DNA from: Hymenobacter amundsenii
GTDB lineage: Bacteria; Bacteroidota; Bacteroidia; Cytophagales; Hymenobacteraceae
Assembly (NCBI RefSeq): GCF_002204745.1
Contig: NZ_NIRR01000006.1
Coordinates: 62,001 to 126,000, forward strand
Direction of reading: 5' to 3'
Length of the DNA: 64,000 nt
In this document: piece by piece, positions 28,252 through 37,263 of the stretch
Layout of the letters: each line of letters opens with the position of its first letter
How positions within the stretch are numbered: the stretch's first letter is position 1
Notes under the pieces: model-generated
The model's database searches: none
Told to the model about the DNA's origin: nothing
What the model saw: only the letters and a program-made list of their open reading frames with translations
Position numbers and translations under genes: made by a program

Positions 28252-29184
28252 ATGAAAAATTCCGCCAAAGACTTTCGCATATTAGCTACCGTCAGCGACT
28301 ACACCCGCTTCTATGGGCTGCCGGCGCCGGCCCACCCACTGCTCACGCTCATCGACCTGGGGAAAGCGCGGGAGCAGGCGGGCGGCCTCGATTTGACCAC
28401 CATGCTGGGCCCGGTGGTGCTGCAACTCTACACGGTGTTTCTCAAGCGCGGCCTGAACGGGCCACTCTACTATGGGCACCAGTCCTACGACTTTCGGGAG
28501 GGCGTGCTGGGCTTCTCGGCCCCCGGCCAGGTCTTCCAGGTCGATGAGGTGTCAGACACGTCTCTCTTAACGGGCTGGATGCTGGTTTTTCATCCCGATT
28601 TGCTTGCCCGCTACCCGCTGGCCCAGAAAATAGCGGGCTACAGTTTCTTCTCTTACGAGGTGCACGAGGCCCTGCACCTCTCGGCCCAGGAGGAAACCCT
28701 GCTCGACAGCCTGCTGCACGGCCTCCGGCTGGAATACGAGCGGCCCATCGACGCCTTCAGCCACGACGTGCTTATTTCGCAGCTCGAAGTGCTGCTCAAC
28801 TACGCCAACCGGTTCTACCATCGCCAGTTCCTGACCCGGCGCACGCCCGAGCACGACCTGCTCAACCGCTTCGAAACGCTGCTGCGGGGCTATTTCGCGC
28901 AGGATGGGCAATTGGCTCTGCCCACGGTACAGTTTTTCGCCGACGCCCTGCACGTTTCGCCGGCCTACCTGGGCGACATGCTGCGCACCCTCACCGGCCA
29001 GACCACCCAGCAGCATATCCATCACCAGCTGATGGAGAAAGCTAAGCAACTGCTCCTGACCACCTCGCTGTCCATCAACGAAACGGCGTTTCAGCTCGGC
29101 TTCGAGTACCCGCACTATTTCAGCCGGCTTTTCAAAAGCAAAACCGGACTGAGCCCAGGCGCCTTTCGCTTCTCGGCGCAGTAA
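28252..29184 (+). CDS. AraC family transcriptional regulator
   Basis: 310 aa from ATG 28252 (GTG 28243 is possible). The N-terminal half is a cupin-like sensing domain (YDFREGVLGFSAPGQVFQVD). The C-terminal half is the double helix-turn-helix of AraC/XylS (SPAYLGDMLRTLTGQT, then LSINETAFQLGFEYPHYFSR and LFKSKTGLSPGAFR). It binds DNA and probably regulates the aldo/keto reductase gene upstream; the ligand is unknown. Such regulator/reductase pairs are common in this phylum. Confidence 0.93.
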   Translation: MKNSAKDFRILATVSDYTRFYGLPAPAHPLLTLIDLGKAREQAGGLDLTTMLGPVVLQLYTVFLKRGLNGPLYYGHQSYDFREGVLGFSAPGQVFQVDEVSDTSLLTGWMLVFHPDLLARYPLAQKIAGYSFFSYEVHEALHLSAQEETLLDSLLHGLRLEYERPIDAFSHDVLISQLEVLLNYANRFYHRQFLTRRTPEHDLLNRFETLLRGYFAQDGQLALPTVQFFADALHVSPAYLGDMLRTLTGQTTQQHIHHQLMEKAKQLLLTTSLSINETAFQLGFEYPHYFSRLFKSKTGLSPGAFRFSAQ

Positions 29185-29205
29185 GCGGCCCGGTGGTTGG
29201 CCTGT

Positions 29206-29760
29206 TTACTTCACGGCAAATGTCACTTGGGTATTCTCCCAGGCCATTGTTACCTGGCCGGTGCTGTTGGTCGTGATGGTGAACTGCTCCACGCGTTTGG
29301 CCACCTGGGTGGGCTGGGCAGGTACACGCAGCGTGTCCTGGGCGGGCTCGTACTCGTAGGCCCCCCACTGGTTGGGCGTTTTGTTGAAGATGATGGTCCA
29401 TTCCTTCTCGGCGGGAATCGTGAACAGCGCGTACTTGCCGGCTGGCAGCGGCTTACCCTGCACCGTTACGGGCTTATCCACGGCGAAGGTCGTCGCCTCG
29501 TTGGCCCCCGTGCGCCAGACCTGGCCGTAGGGCACGAGCCCACCGAATACTTTACGCTCGTTGGCCGAGGGGCGGCTGTAGCGAATAGTGAGCGTGGCCC
29601 CGCTGGGCACGGTGGTCGAAACTGTCGCGGGCGGGCTGGGCCGGGTGGTTTTTTCTTTCGGCGACTGCGGCGTCTGCTCGGAGCAGGCCGAGAGCAACAG
29701 GGCCGCGCCGAGTAACGGGGCCAGGAAAATCCGCAGGGGCAACGGACGGAGAGCGGGCAT
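29206..29760 (-). CDS. DUF2911 lipoprotein
   Basis: 184 aa from ATG 29760. The signal sequence ends in LLLSAC, a lipobox, so it is membrane anchored outside the cytoplasm. The DUF2911 core is clear: IRYSRPSANERKVFGGLVPYGQVWRTGANEATT, LPAGKYALFTIPAEKEWTIIFNK and NQWGAYEYEPAQD. The family is abundant in Bacteroidota and has no established function. Convergent with the AraC gene, 21 bases apart. Confidence 0.92.
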   Translation of the reverse strand: MPALRPLPLRIFLAPLLGAALLLSACSEQTPQSPKEKTTRPSPPATVSTTVPSGATLTIRYSRPSANERKVFGGLVPYGQVWRTGANEATTFAVDKPVTVQGKPLPAGKYALFTIPAEKEWTIIFNKTPNQWGAYEYEPAQDTLRVPAQPTQVAKRVEQFTITTNSTGQVTMAWENTQVTFAVK

Positions 29761-29892
29761 AGGGAGCGGTGAAGTGAAGCGGGAGCGGCTAGCCAGGCTG
29801 GCAGTTCCCGCTGGCCCGCAATAATTATACCCCAAGTTAGGCCGTTGGTTGCTTTCAGGCCGCCACGGCGGCCCCAACGCCGGATTTTGGCC

Positions 29893-29900
29893 TACCTTCG
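29893..29900 (+). promoter_or_regulatory. TAnnTTTG-like -7 box upstream of the cobalamin riboswitch
   Basis: TACCTTCG about 36 bases before the predicted riboswitch P1 stem, a suitable place for the start of the leader transcript. Confidence 0.4.
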
Positions 29901-29929
29901 CCCCGTTCCCGGCCCCTAATGCGGGTCGG

Positions 29930-30120
29930 CTGAGCGGCAGGTGGCCGGCCCCGGTGGGGCGGGCTGAAAAGGGAACCGGGTGCAACTCCCGGACAGACGC
30001 GCTACTGTGAGGGCGGGCCGCTCCGGCGGCTCCGGCTCCCCTTCGCGACCCATTACCCGCCACGGCGGGTGGAGAAGGGCGGGGAGCCGGACACCCGAGT
30101 CAGGAGACCTGCCCGCCGCT
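29930..30120 (+). ncRNA. Cobalamin (B12) riboswitch
   Basis: Conserved blocks appear in the right order: GGCAGGT (29936-29942), which can pair with ACCTGCC (30107-30113) to close P1; AAAAGGGAACCGGGTGCAAC, the B12-element core; CCGGACAGACGCGCTACTGTGA; GCCAC with GGAGAAGGG for the P4-P6 region; and the B12 box GTCAGGAGACCTGCC. It would bind adenosylcobalamin or another cobalamin and repress expression downstream. The next gene on this strand, starting 182 bases later, is an acyl-CoA thioesterase, not the usual B12 uptake or synthesis gene. Confidence 0.88.
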
Positions 30121-30186
30121 TGTACGACGAAGGCGGCTCCGCGACCCGAGCCCCTTGTTGAAAGCGGGGCGGGCCCACGGGCCTGG

Positions 30187-30222
30187 CCGGCGGTGGGCGC
30201 GGAAATCCGCGCCCACCGCCGG
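30187..30222 (+). other. 16-bp perfect hairpin after the riboswitch
   Basis: CCGGCGGTGGGCGCGG and its exact reverse complement flank a four-base loop (AAAT). It lies between the riboswitch and the thioesterase start. There is no T-run after it, so it is not a standard intrinsic terminator; it could be part of the expression platform. Confidence 0.6.
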
Positions 30223-30301
30223 CGCGCGTTCAGCAGGGGGCAGCAAGTAGCGGGGTGGTTCCGGGAACCGCTTGTTTTCCTCCACCCTTCCCATTTCTGC
30301 C

Positions 30302-30718
30302 ATGCTCACGCTCGACGAAAAAATCAGCCGCGCCGAAACCCGCATCTTCAAGGCGGTTTTCCCCAACACCACCAACCACTACGACACCCTGTTCGGCGGC
30401 ACCACCCTGCACCTCATGGACGAGGTGGCCTTCATCACGGCCACCCGGTTTTCGCGCCTGAAAATGGTCACGGTTTCCTCCGACAAAGTCGATTTCACCC
30501 ACCCCATTCCCGGCGGCACGCTGGTCGAGCTCATCGGCCGCGTCGAGCACGTGGGCCGTACCAGCCTCAAGGTGCGGGTCGAGCTATTCGTGGAGCAGAT
30601 GTACTCCGACGACCGCCACCGGGCCGTGTCGGGCCTGTTTACCTTCGTGGCCATTGATGAGGACAAGCGCCCGGTGCCCATTCTGCCCGCTGAGTTGCGG
30701 CCGGAATCGGCGGCGTAG
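30302..30718 (+). CDS. Acyl-CoA thioesterase, hotdog fold (YciA/BFIT type)
   Basis: 138 aa from ATG 30302. It hydrolyses acyl-CoA to fatty acid and CoA in the cytoplasm. The hotdog signature is FPNTTNHYDTLFGGTTLHLMDEVAFITATRFS, with the N-x-x-G/GG-x-x-M-D elements, then VTVSSDKVDFTHPIPGG and the C-terminal FTFVAIDEDKRPVPI. A longer start at 30272 is possible but not conserved. A second thioesterase of the same family is encoded at 57.7 kb. The gene sits behind a cobalamin riboswitch, an unusual pairing. Confidence 0.92.
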   Translation: MLTLDEKISRAETRIFKAVFPNTTNHYDTLFGGTTLHLMDEVAFITATRFSRLKMVTVSSDKVDFTHPIPGGTLVELIGRVEHVGRTSLKVRVELFVEQMYSDDRHRAVSGLFTFVAIDEDKRPVPILPAELRPESAA

Positions 30719-30734
30719 GCTGGCGGCGGGTGCG

Positions 30735-30742
30735 TATCTTTG
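30735..30742 (+). promoter_or_regulatory. TAnnTTTG -7 box for the FAD protein
   Basis: TATCTTTG 37 bases before the ATG at 30780. It suggests that this gene has its own promoter and need not depend on the upstream riboswitch transcript. Confidence 0.5.
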
Positions 30743-30779
30743 CGCCGCGTAAAAGGATAACTCCCTTTCCCCCATTTCT

Positions 30780-32369
30780 ATGTCCCTCTCCCCTTCCACG
30801 GCTCAGGAAATTGAGCTGCTGCTGCCCCCCGAGCAAGCCTACGACGAGCTGGCCCGCTACGAAGCCCTGCTGGCCGCCGCCGGTCTGCGCCCCGGCCAGG
30901 CCGATTTCGTGCACCTGCGCAAGCGTTCCGTCGATGCCCGGGGCCGCCAGCCGCTGGTTCGCCTGCGGGCCGATATTTACCGCCAGCGTCCGCCGGCCGA
31001 GCTGTTCGGGCCCTGGTTCACGTTTCCGGATGTTCGCCAGGCCACCCGCACGGTCCTGATTGTGGGGGCCGGGCCGGCGGGGCTGTTTGCGGCATTGCGG
31101 GCCATTGAGCTGGGCATCCGGCCGATTGTGGTGGAGCGCGGCAAGGATGTGCGCACCCGCCGCCGCGATTTGGCCGCCCTTAATAAGGAGCACGTGGTGA
31201 ACCCCGACAGCAACTACTGCTTTGGCGAGGGCGGGGCCGGTACTTACTCCGACGGCAAGCTGTACACCCGGGCCACCAAGCGCGGCGACGTGCAGCGCGT
31301 ACTCCGCCTGCTGGTGCAGCACGGCGCCACGCCCGACATTCTGGTGGATGCCCACCCCCACATCGGGACCAACAAGCTGCCGGCCGTGGTAGCCGCCCTG
31401 CGCGACTCGGTGCGGGAAGCAGGCGGGCAGGTGCTGTTTGAAACGCGGGTCGATGACCTGATCCTCACCGACAACTGCCTGCGCGGCGTGGTAACGGCCG
31501 CCGGCGAGGAGCTGACGGCCGACGCCGTGATTCTGGCCACCGGCCACTCGGCCCGCGACATCTACGAGCTGCTCCACCGCCGGGACGTGCTCATCGAGGC
31601 CAAGCCGTTTGCGCTGGGCGTGCGCGTCGAGCACCCCCAGCAGCTCATCGACCAGGCCCAGTACCGCCGCCCCGACCGGGGCCCGCTGCCTGCCGCCTCG
31701 TATGCGCTGGTGCACCAAACGCAAGTGCAAAACGAGCAGCGCGGCGTGTTTTCGTTCTGCATGTGCCCGGGCGGCTTTATTGTGCCGGCCGCCACGGCCC
31801 CCGGCGAGGTGGTGGTAAACGGCATGAGCCCCAGCCGCCGCGACTCCCGGTTCGCCAACTCGGGTATCGTGGCGGCCGTGGAGCTGAGCGATATGGACCT
31901 GCGCCAGCACGGCCCGCTGGCCGGCCTGCACCTGCAGCAGCAAATCGAGCAGCGCGCCTGCCTGCTGGCCGGCAACTCCCAGCGTGCCCCGGCCCAGCTG
32001 CTGGGCGACTTTCTGAAGAAGAAAACTTCGGCCCAGCTGCTGGAAACCAGCTATCAGCCCGGCCTCGTATCGGTGCCCATGGACGAGGTGCTGGGCGCGA
32101 ACCTGGCCGACCGATTGCGCCAGGGCTTTGCCAACTTCGGCCGCAAAATACCCGGCTACGCCACCAACGTGGCCCAGATTGTGGGCGTGGAAAGCCGCAC
32201 CTCCTCGCCCGTGCGCATCCCCCGCGACCGGGACACGCTGGAGCACCCAGTAGTGCGCGGCCTGTTTCCGTGCGGCGAGGGCGCGGGCTACGCCGGCGGC
32301 ATCGTGTCGGCGGCCATGGATGGCGAGCGGTGCGCCGAGGCGGTGCGGGCAATGGTGGGAGCGGCGTAG
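30780..32369 (+). CDS. FAD-dependent dehydrogenase-like protein (COG2509 type)
   Basis: 529 aa. An N-terminal ~90-residue domain precedes the FAD-binding Rossmann motif VLIVGAGPAGLFAALRAIEL. Family marks follow: NPDSNYCFGEGGAGTYSDGK, VDAHPHIGTNKLPAVV, AVILATGHSARDIYE, the Cys-containing FSFCMCPGGFIVPA, and near the end CGEGAGYAGGIVSAAMDGER. It resembles the uncharacterised FAD-dependent dehydrogenases widespread in bacteria; substrate and partner are unknown. A GNAT gene follows 59 bases later, possibly in the same transcript. Confidence 0.92.
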   Translation: MSLSPSTAQEIELLLPPEQAYDELARYEALLAAAGLRPGQADFVHLRKRSVDARGRQPLVRLRADIYRQRPPAELFGPWFTFPDVRQATRTVLIVGAGPAGLFAALRAIELGIRPIVVERGKDVRTRRRDLAALNKEHVVNPDSNYCFGEGGAGTYSDGKLYTRATKRGDVQRVLRLLVQHGATPDILVDAHPHIGTNKLPAVVAALRDSVREAGGQVLFETRVDDLILTDNCLRGVVTAAGEELTADAVILATGHSARDIYELLHRRDVLIEAKPFALGVRVEHPQQLIDQAQYRRPDRGPLPAASYALVHQTQVQNEQRGVFSFCMCPGGFIVPAATAPGEVVVNGMSPSRRDSRFANSGIVAAVELSDMDLRQHGPLAGLHLQQQIEQRACLLAGNSQRAPAQLLGDFLKKKTSAQLLETSYQPGLVSVPMDEVLGANLADRLRQGFANFGRKIPGYATNVAQIVGVESRTSSPVRIPRDRDTLEHPVVRGLFPCGEGAGYAGGIVSAAMDGERCAEAVRAMVGAA

Positions 32370-32428
32370 CATCCATTCTCCCACCTCGCGAACGTCCACT
32401 CCTACAACTCCCGTAACCGACTTTCCTG

Positions 32429-32896
32429 ATGCTTCGCCTACTCCGTACCGATTCCGACAACCCCGATTTCCTGCGGCTGGTCCGGCTGCTCGATGCGGAT
32501 TTGGCCGTGCGCGACGGGGCCGAGCACGCCTTTTACGCCCAACTCAACCAGGCCGCCATGGCCCACCTGCGCCACGCCGTGGTGGTCTACCAGGACGACG
32601 AGCCGGTGGCGTGCGGGGCCTTTAAGGAGTTCGCCCCCGATTTAGTGGAAATCAAGCGCGTGTTTGTGCAGCCGGCGTTTCGCGGATTGGGCGCGGCGCG
32701 GGCGGTACTGGCGGAGTTGGAGCAATGGGCCGACGAGTTGGACTACGCGGGCTACGTGCTTGAAACCGGCCAAAACCAGCCCGAGGCCATCCGGCTTTAC
32801 GAAAGCAGCGGCTACCGGCGCACCCCCAATTTCGGGCAGTACGCGGGGGTGTACAACAGTGTGTGCATGCGCAAAAACGCAGATGGGTCGGCGTAG
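32429..32896 (+). CDS. GNAT family N-acetyltransferase
   Basis: 155 aa. The acetyl-CoA binding motif A is visible as IKRVFVQPAFRGLGAARAVLAELE, and motif B as GYVLETGQNQPEAIRLYESSGYRR. It would transfer an acetyl group from acetyl-CoA to an amine of a small molecule or protein; the substrate cannot be told. It probably continues the operon of the FAD protein. Confidence 0.92.
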   Translation: MLRLLRTDSDNPDFLRLVRLLDADLAVRDGAEHAFYAQLNQAAMAHLRHAVVVYQDDEPVACGAFKEFAPDLVEIKRVFVQPAFRGLGAARAVLAELEQWADELDYAGYVLETGQNQPEAIRLYESSGYRRTPNFGQYAGVYNSVCMRKNADGSA

Positions 32897-33018
32897 CTTG
32901 GCTACGTTATTATGGCCAGTTTAAAAACTGCCGTCTAAATAAACACAGACTGGCCTTCTCTTCTGCATTAACTCTGGTTAGGCATCTTTGCTCTGATGCT
33001 CTACCGTATTGCGCTGCC

Positions 33019-33543
33019 ATGTTGACGATTAAAGAGTTTTTCGCCCTAGACGATATAATAAAGGTTCGGTGGGGGCGCCACGCCTTCCGGTACGTGGATT
33101 ACTGCGGGCTTCATCCCCTGCGGCCCTTGGAAAGCGGCGCCTATCCTTGTACACCGACGAACACGCTCAGCTTCGCAAGAACGGGGGGCGATGGCGTCCA
33201 CTTTGGCCTGCTCAACGCCCGCGACGAAACCGCCGCGGGTCCGGTGGTCATGACGGTGCCCATGAAGGAGGCAAACGTGGTGGTAGCCGAAACCTTGGCG
33301 GAGTTTTTGGGCATTGGGAACCGAATGGGCTGGTTTGAACTCGAACAACTGGCCTACGATGCCTCCCGAACCGTGGCCTGCTACGCCGCAGCGCCCGCGG
33401 AGATGTCGACCCAGGAGCAAACCTTTCTCGACCTAGTTCGCACCGAACTGTGCGTGGCTCCCGTGGTCCTCACGTCCGAGCGCCTCGCGGACCTCAACCG
33501 GCGCTACTTGCCCCAACTGCATGTTCCGCCTTTCGAGGGTTAG
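33019..33543 (+). CDS. Hypothetical protein, possible SUKH/immunity-like fold
   Basis: 174 aa from ATG 33019; an in-frame start at 32863 would overlap the GNAT gene and adds no protein-like sequence. Cytoplasmic and acidic, with no signal or TM. The central stretch FARTGGDGVHFGLL followed by PVVMTVPMKEANVVVAETL resembles small uncharacterised proteins often listed near polymorphic-toxin immunity genes, but no toxin gene is beside it. The surrounding DNA is poorer in G/C than most of the window, so recent arrival is possible. Confidence 0.65.
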   Translation: MLTIKEFFALDDIIKVRWGRHAFRYVDYCGLHPLRPLESGAYPCTPTNTLSFARTGGDGVHFGLLNARDETAAGPVVMTVPMKEANVVVAETLAEFLGIGNRMGWFELEQLAYDASRTVACYAAAPAEMSTQEQTFLDLVRTELCVAPVVLTSERLADLNRRYLPQLHVPPFEG

Positions 33544-34089
33544 TTACGCTCCTTTGGGGCAACCCAACAAAGTGGTACGCCCGCCTGCTAGCACTCGACA
33601 AACCAGGGGCCGCAGTTGCACCTGGATTGCGGAAGAGGCTACCTGGTTGTCGACTTAGATTCTCGTTTGGAGTTGGACTCCTTGCTAAGCAGGGATACCC
33701 ATACTGTGAGCAAGCGATTTTGCTAGGGCTATCAAAAATTGAGCGATGTGGTGCATGAGACCTCCCATATTTTTAGCTGATGAGTTTAGTTAGAAATAGT
33801 TGAGGAGTAATACTAACAGATTGCTTGCAAATATCGATGGCACTCTAAATTAGACAGGAAAGAGAAAACGGCCCGCTACGGGCGGGCTCCCTTAGGGGAA
33901 ATTCCACTTAATATAACAGACGTTCTCAGCCACCTCCCGGAATCGTAGTGGTTTTCGAGCCGGCTAGCCGTTGTACCCGGCGTGGTATTTACCTTGATGC
34001 GTGTCGCTTCGCTACCTTTCGCGCTACGTTATAAAATACCAACGACGCCAGCTCACCGCTCGTCTTCCTAGCAGCTACTCTTACTTTTT
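33544..34089. other. 546-base intergenic region, no supported gene
   Basis: Mixed composition, AT-rich from about 33760 on. A short hairpin GCCCGC-TACGG-GCGGGC is at about 33872-33888; on the reverse strand a short T-run follows it. No start-to-stop frame here has a convincing protein sequence. Confidence 0.35.
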
Positions 34090-35769
34090 ATGTGGACTTC
34101 TTCCCGCAAGCGCTTACGCCGCCTGGAGGCGGCTTGGCAGCAGCCGGCAGCGCGCTCCTCCCACTTGCCCTGGGTAGCCCGCTACTACAACCAGGTGCAA
34201 TACGAGCCCGCGTACCACCGCCTACCCGACCAAACCTGGGAGGACCTGAACGGCGAACTGCTCTTCGAACTGCTCGATGCCACGGTGAGCCGGGTGGGCC
34301 AGCAGTGCCTTTACCACCGCCTGCGCAGTCCGCTCGCCGATGAGGCCACTTTGCACGAGTTTGATGCCGCCGCGACCCTGCTGGCCCAGCAACCCGTGGC
34401 CCGTGGGCAGGCCCTGCTCGCCCTCGACCAGCTGACGGCCGACGAAACATACTTCCTGGCCGATTTGATTAGTGGGGAGCCCCTGCCCACATTGCCCGGC
34501 GCCCGCGTCGCGCCGCTGCTCGCGCTGGGGCTGTTGGCCACGTTGATCGGGGGCTTTTGGCTGCCCGTGCTCTGGTTGGGCACGGGGGTGTTTGCCCTCA
34601 TCAATTCTGTGTTTCACTTCTGGCAGCGCACGCGAATTCAGCGCATAATTCGCCCGCTGATGCAACTGGGCCGCTTGCACCGGGCAGGGCGGGCGTTGTG
34701 CCAGGCGACCCTGCCCCTGCGGCCGCTCGAACAGCTGGCCACGCCCCTGGACCGGCTGGGAGGTATTTTGCGGCAAGTGACTTTCTTTCAGGTGGAGGAT
34801 AATTTGGGGATACTGGAACTGCTCAAGCTACTGCTGATGCTCGACCAGTTGGTGTATGCCCGCTGCCGGGTGGCCGTGCAGCGGCAGGCGCCCGCCATTC
34901 GGACCATCTTTGAGGCAGTCGGCTACGTCGATTGTGCCCTGGCGGTGGCCAGCTTTCGGCAACGTTACGCCACCTGCGTGCCGCACTTTGGGCCGGCCGC
35001 CGAGGGCATCCGGCTGCAAGCCGGCTACCACCCGCTGGTGCCGGGCTGCGTGCCGAATGACCTCACCCTATCCGGGCAGGGCGTCTTACTTACCGGCTCG
35101 AACATGGCCGGCAAAACCACCTTTATGCGCACGCTGGGCGTGAATGCCCTGCTGGCTCAAACCGTGGCTACGTGCCCGGCCACCGCCTACCACGCCCCTT
35201 TTTGCCGGGTGCTCACCAGCCTCACGCTGGCCGACAGCCTGCCCACGGGCAAGAGCTATTACCTGGTGGAAGCCGAAACCATGCGGCAGCTGCTGCTGGC
35301 CTGCGACGCGGCCCCCGGCAGCTACCTATTGCTGCTCGATGAGCTGTTCAAAGGCACGAATACCCAGGAGCGCATCGCCGCTAATAAGGCCGTACTGGCC
35401 TACCTGCAGCCGCGCGGCTGGGTAGTGGCGGCCACCCACGATGGGGAGCTGGGGGCGCTGTTGGAGTCGTGCTACGTTGAATACCACTTCTGCGAGACCG
35501 TCACGGCGGAAGACTGGTACTTCGACTACCGTCTCAAAGCCGGGCCGCTCACCACGCGCAATGCCATCCGGTTGCTGGCCCGCCTGCACTACCCGGCGCA
35601 GGTGGTAGCCGATGCGCAGGCGCTCAGTGCCACGCTGGCCGCGCGGGCGCAAGCTGGCAGCGCGCGAACCACCACACCGGAAGAACTTATTTCCGTGGCT
35701 GGTTCGAACAGCTGGAGAGAAAATCAGTTAGACCAAGGGGTTCAGCACAGCGACAGTAGCCTGCGTTGA
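34090..35769 (+). CDS. MutS-like ATPase with membrane segments (not mismatch repair MutS)
   Basis: 559 aa. It lacks the N-terminal mismatch-recognition domain of MutS. Two hydrophobic helices at about 139-178 (LLALGLLATLIGGFWLPVLW and the following stretch) suggest membrane attachment. The C-terminal MutS ATPase domain is intact: Walker A LTGSNMAGKTTFMRTLG near 335, DSLPTGKSYYLVEAETMRQL, Walker B YLLLLDELFKGTNTQERIAA and the His switch VVAATHDGEL. Such short MutS-related proteins are common in Bacteroidota and have no settled function. The last 30 residues are polar and unlike the family. Confidence 0.88.
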   Translation: MWTSSRKRLRRLEAAWQQPAARSSHLPWVARYYNQVQYEPAYHRLPDQTWEDLNGELLFELLDATVSRVGQQCLYHRLRSPLADEATLHEFDAAATLLAQQPVARGQALLALDQLTADETYFLADLISGEPLPTLPGARVAPLLALGLLATLIGGFWLPVLWLGTGVFALINSVFHFWQRTRIQRIIRPLMQLGRLHRAGRALCQATLPLRPLEQLATPLDRLGGILRQVTFFQVEDNLGILELLKLLLMLDQLVYARCRVAVQRQAPAIRTIFEAVGYVDCALAVASFRQRYATCVPHFGPAAEGIRLQAGYHPLVPGCVPNDLTLSGQGVLLTGSNMAGKTTFMRTLGVNALLAQTVATCPATAYHAPFCRVLTSLTLADSLPTGKSYYLVEAETMRQLLLACDAAPGSYLLLLDELFKGTNTQERIAANKAVLAYLQPRGWVVAATHDGELGALLESCYVEYHFCETVTAEDWYFDYRLKAGPLTTRNAIRLLARLHYPAQVVADAQALSATLAARAQAGSARTTTPEELISVAGSNSWRENQLDQGVQHSDSSLR

Positions 35770-35905
35770 GCGCAGCTCTTTAGGCGCCGCAAATGGTTAT
35801 TTGCAAGACGCTGTAAACAACCATTTCACGCACTCTTGACAACCGTGCGTATGACGTTACGAGCGCTCAACCCTCATCTAAACCATCCGTTTACTTCCTC
35901 CCCTC

Positions 35906-36640
35906 ATGAACCTCACCAACAACATCATCCTGATTACCGGCGGCAGCGGCGGCATTGGCCTGGCCCTCACCGAGCGGCTGCACGCGGCGGGCAACACGCT
36001 GCTTATTTGTGGGCGCGACGAGGCCAAGCTGCGGGCCGCCGCCGAGCGGCTGCCGGGTTTGCGGACGCTGGTCTGCGACGTGGCCCGGGCCGAGGAACGG
36101 GTCCGGCTGTTCGAGTGGGCAACCGCCAAATGCCCCGCCCTGAACGTGCTGGTCAACAACGCCGGCATTCAGCGGCTCGTGGACCTGCACACCGCGCCCG
36201 CCGACTGGACCGTGCGGGCCGCCGAAATTGCCATCAACTTTGAAGCGCCGGTGCATTTGTGCCAGCTGTTTGCCGGGCACTTGGCGGGGCAAACGGCGCC
36301 CGCTATTCTCAACGTGTCGTCGGGGCTGGGTTTCGTGCCGCTGGCGTCGGTGCCGATTTACAGCGCCACCAAGGCCGCCATGCACTCGTTCACGCAGTCG
36401 TTGCGCTGGCAGCTGGCCGATTCGGGCATCACGGTGGTAGAAATTATTCCGCCGGCCGTGCACACGGATTTGGGCGAAACCGACCACTCCTTTGGCATGC
36501 CCCTGGACGCTTACGCCGACGACGTGCTGCGCCAGCTGGCCACCGACGCCCCGGAAGTGGCTACCGGCTTTGCCGCCCAGGCCCACCGGGCTTCGCGCGA
36601 GCAGCTGGATACGGCGTTTGCCGGCCTCAACAAGCGGTAA
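35906..36640 (+). CDS. SDR family oxidoreductase (DltE/YdfG-like)
   Basis: 244 aa. Cofactor motif TGGSGGIGLALTERL (TGxxxGxG), NNAGIQ, the catalytic Ser in NVSSGLGFVP and the YxxxK pair in IYSATKAAMHSFTQSL are all present. It would reduce or oxidise a small carbonyl/alcohol with NAD(P)(H); the substrate is unknown. It stands alone, 136 bases after the MutS-like gene. Confidence 0.95.
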   Translation: MNLTNNIILITGGSGGIGLALTERLHAAGNTLLICGRDEAKLRAAAERLPGLRTLVCDVARAEERVRLFEWATAKCPALNVLVNNAGIQRLVDLHTAPADWTVRAAEIAINFEAPVHLCQLFAGHLAGQTAPAILNVSSGLGFVPLASVPIYSATKAAMHSFTQSLRWQLADSGITVVEIIPPAVHTDLGETDHSFGMPLDAYADDVLRQLATDAPEVATGFAAQAHRASREQLDTAFAGLNKR

Positions 36641-36876
36641 TTCTCCTGGGTTCTGTTTTCTAAAGCCCGTTCTACTGCTGGCAGGGCGGGCTTTGCCGTT
36701 GGCCCCTGGCGGACGTGGAACAGTGGGGCGGGCGGCAGTTGTTGCACGGGCGAAAGGCGGCACCTGGTACTACTTTGCGGCTGGCCTTGCGTATAGCCCA
36801 ACTAGTTTGCGGGGGTTGGGCACAGCTTCACGCGTCCAAATCTCCCCGTTCGCAATCATCCAATATTCTCCTTCCC

Positions 36877-37236
36877 ATGAAAAAGACCCTCGTTCTTGGG
36901 GCTACCGATAACCCCGCCCGCTACGCTTACCGCGCCGTGCATCAGCTCAAGCAGCACGGCCACGAAGTGGTGCCGGTGGGCATCCGCAAGGGCCAAGTGG
37001 CCGGCCTCGATATTCGCAACGACCGCCCCGCCGCCGAAGCCGTGGACACGGTGACGCTCTACGTTGGCCCCCAGAACCAGCCCGGCTGGTACGACTACAT
37101 CCTTGACCTGAACCCCAAACGCATCATCTTCAACCCCGGCACCGAAAACCCCGAGTTGGAGAAGCTGGCCCAGCAGCGCGGCATCGAAACCGAAGAAGCC
37201 TGCACGCTGGTGATGCTGAGCGTGGGGCAGTATTAA
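36877..37236 (+). CDS. CoA-binding protein (YccU type)
   Basis: 119 aa from ATG 36877; the longer frame from 36715 is not protein-like. A Rossmann-like CoA_binding_2 fold is seen: KKTLVLGATDNPARYAYRAV, HEVVPVGIRKGQVAG, VDTVTLYVGPQNQPGWYDYI, IIFNPGTENPELE and ACTLVMLSVGQY. The family binds CoA and is otherwise uncharacterised. A strong terminator follows. Confidence 0.93.
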   Translation: MKKTLVLGATDNPARYAYRAVHQLKQHGHEVVPVGIRKGQVAGLDIRNDRPAAEAVDTVTLYVGPQNQPGWYDYILDLNPKRIIFNPGTENPELEKLAQQRGIETEEACTLVMLSVGQY

Positions 37237-37263
37237 GTTAGCAACTTAAAAGGCAGAGATTAA

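Noticed and set aside
30639..32399. 586-codon reverse-strand frame
   Set aside because: Antisense to the FAD protein, which has clear motifs; no protein-like features.
33450..33758. 102-codon forward frame
   Set aside because: Starts inside the hypothetical gene in another frame and has an unnatural composition.
34090..35769. Reading the MutS-like gene as mismatch-repair mutS
   Set aside because: Too short, no mismatch-recognition domain, and two TM helices.
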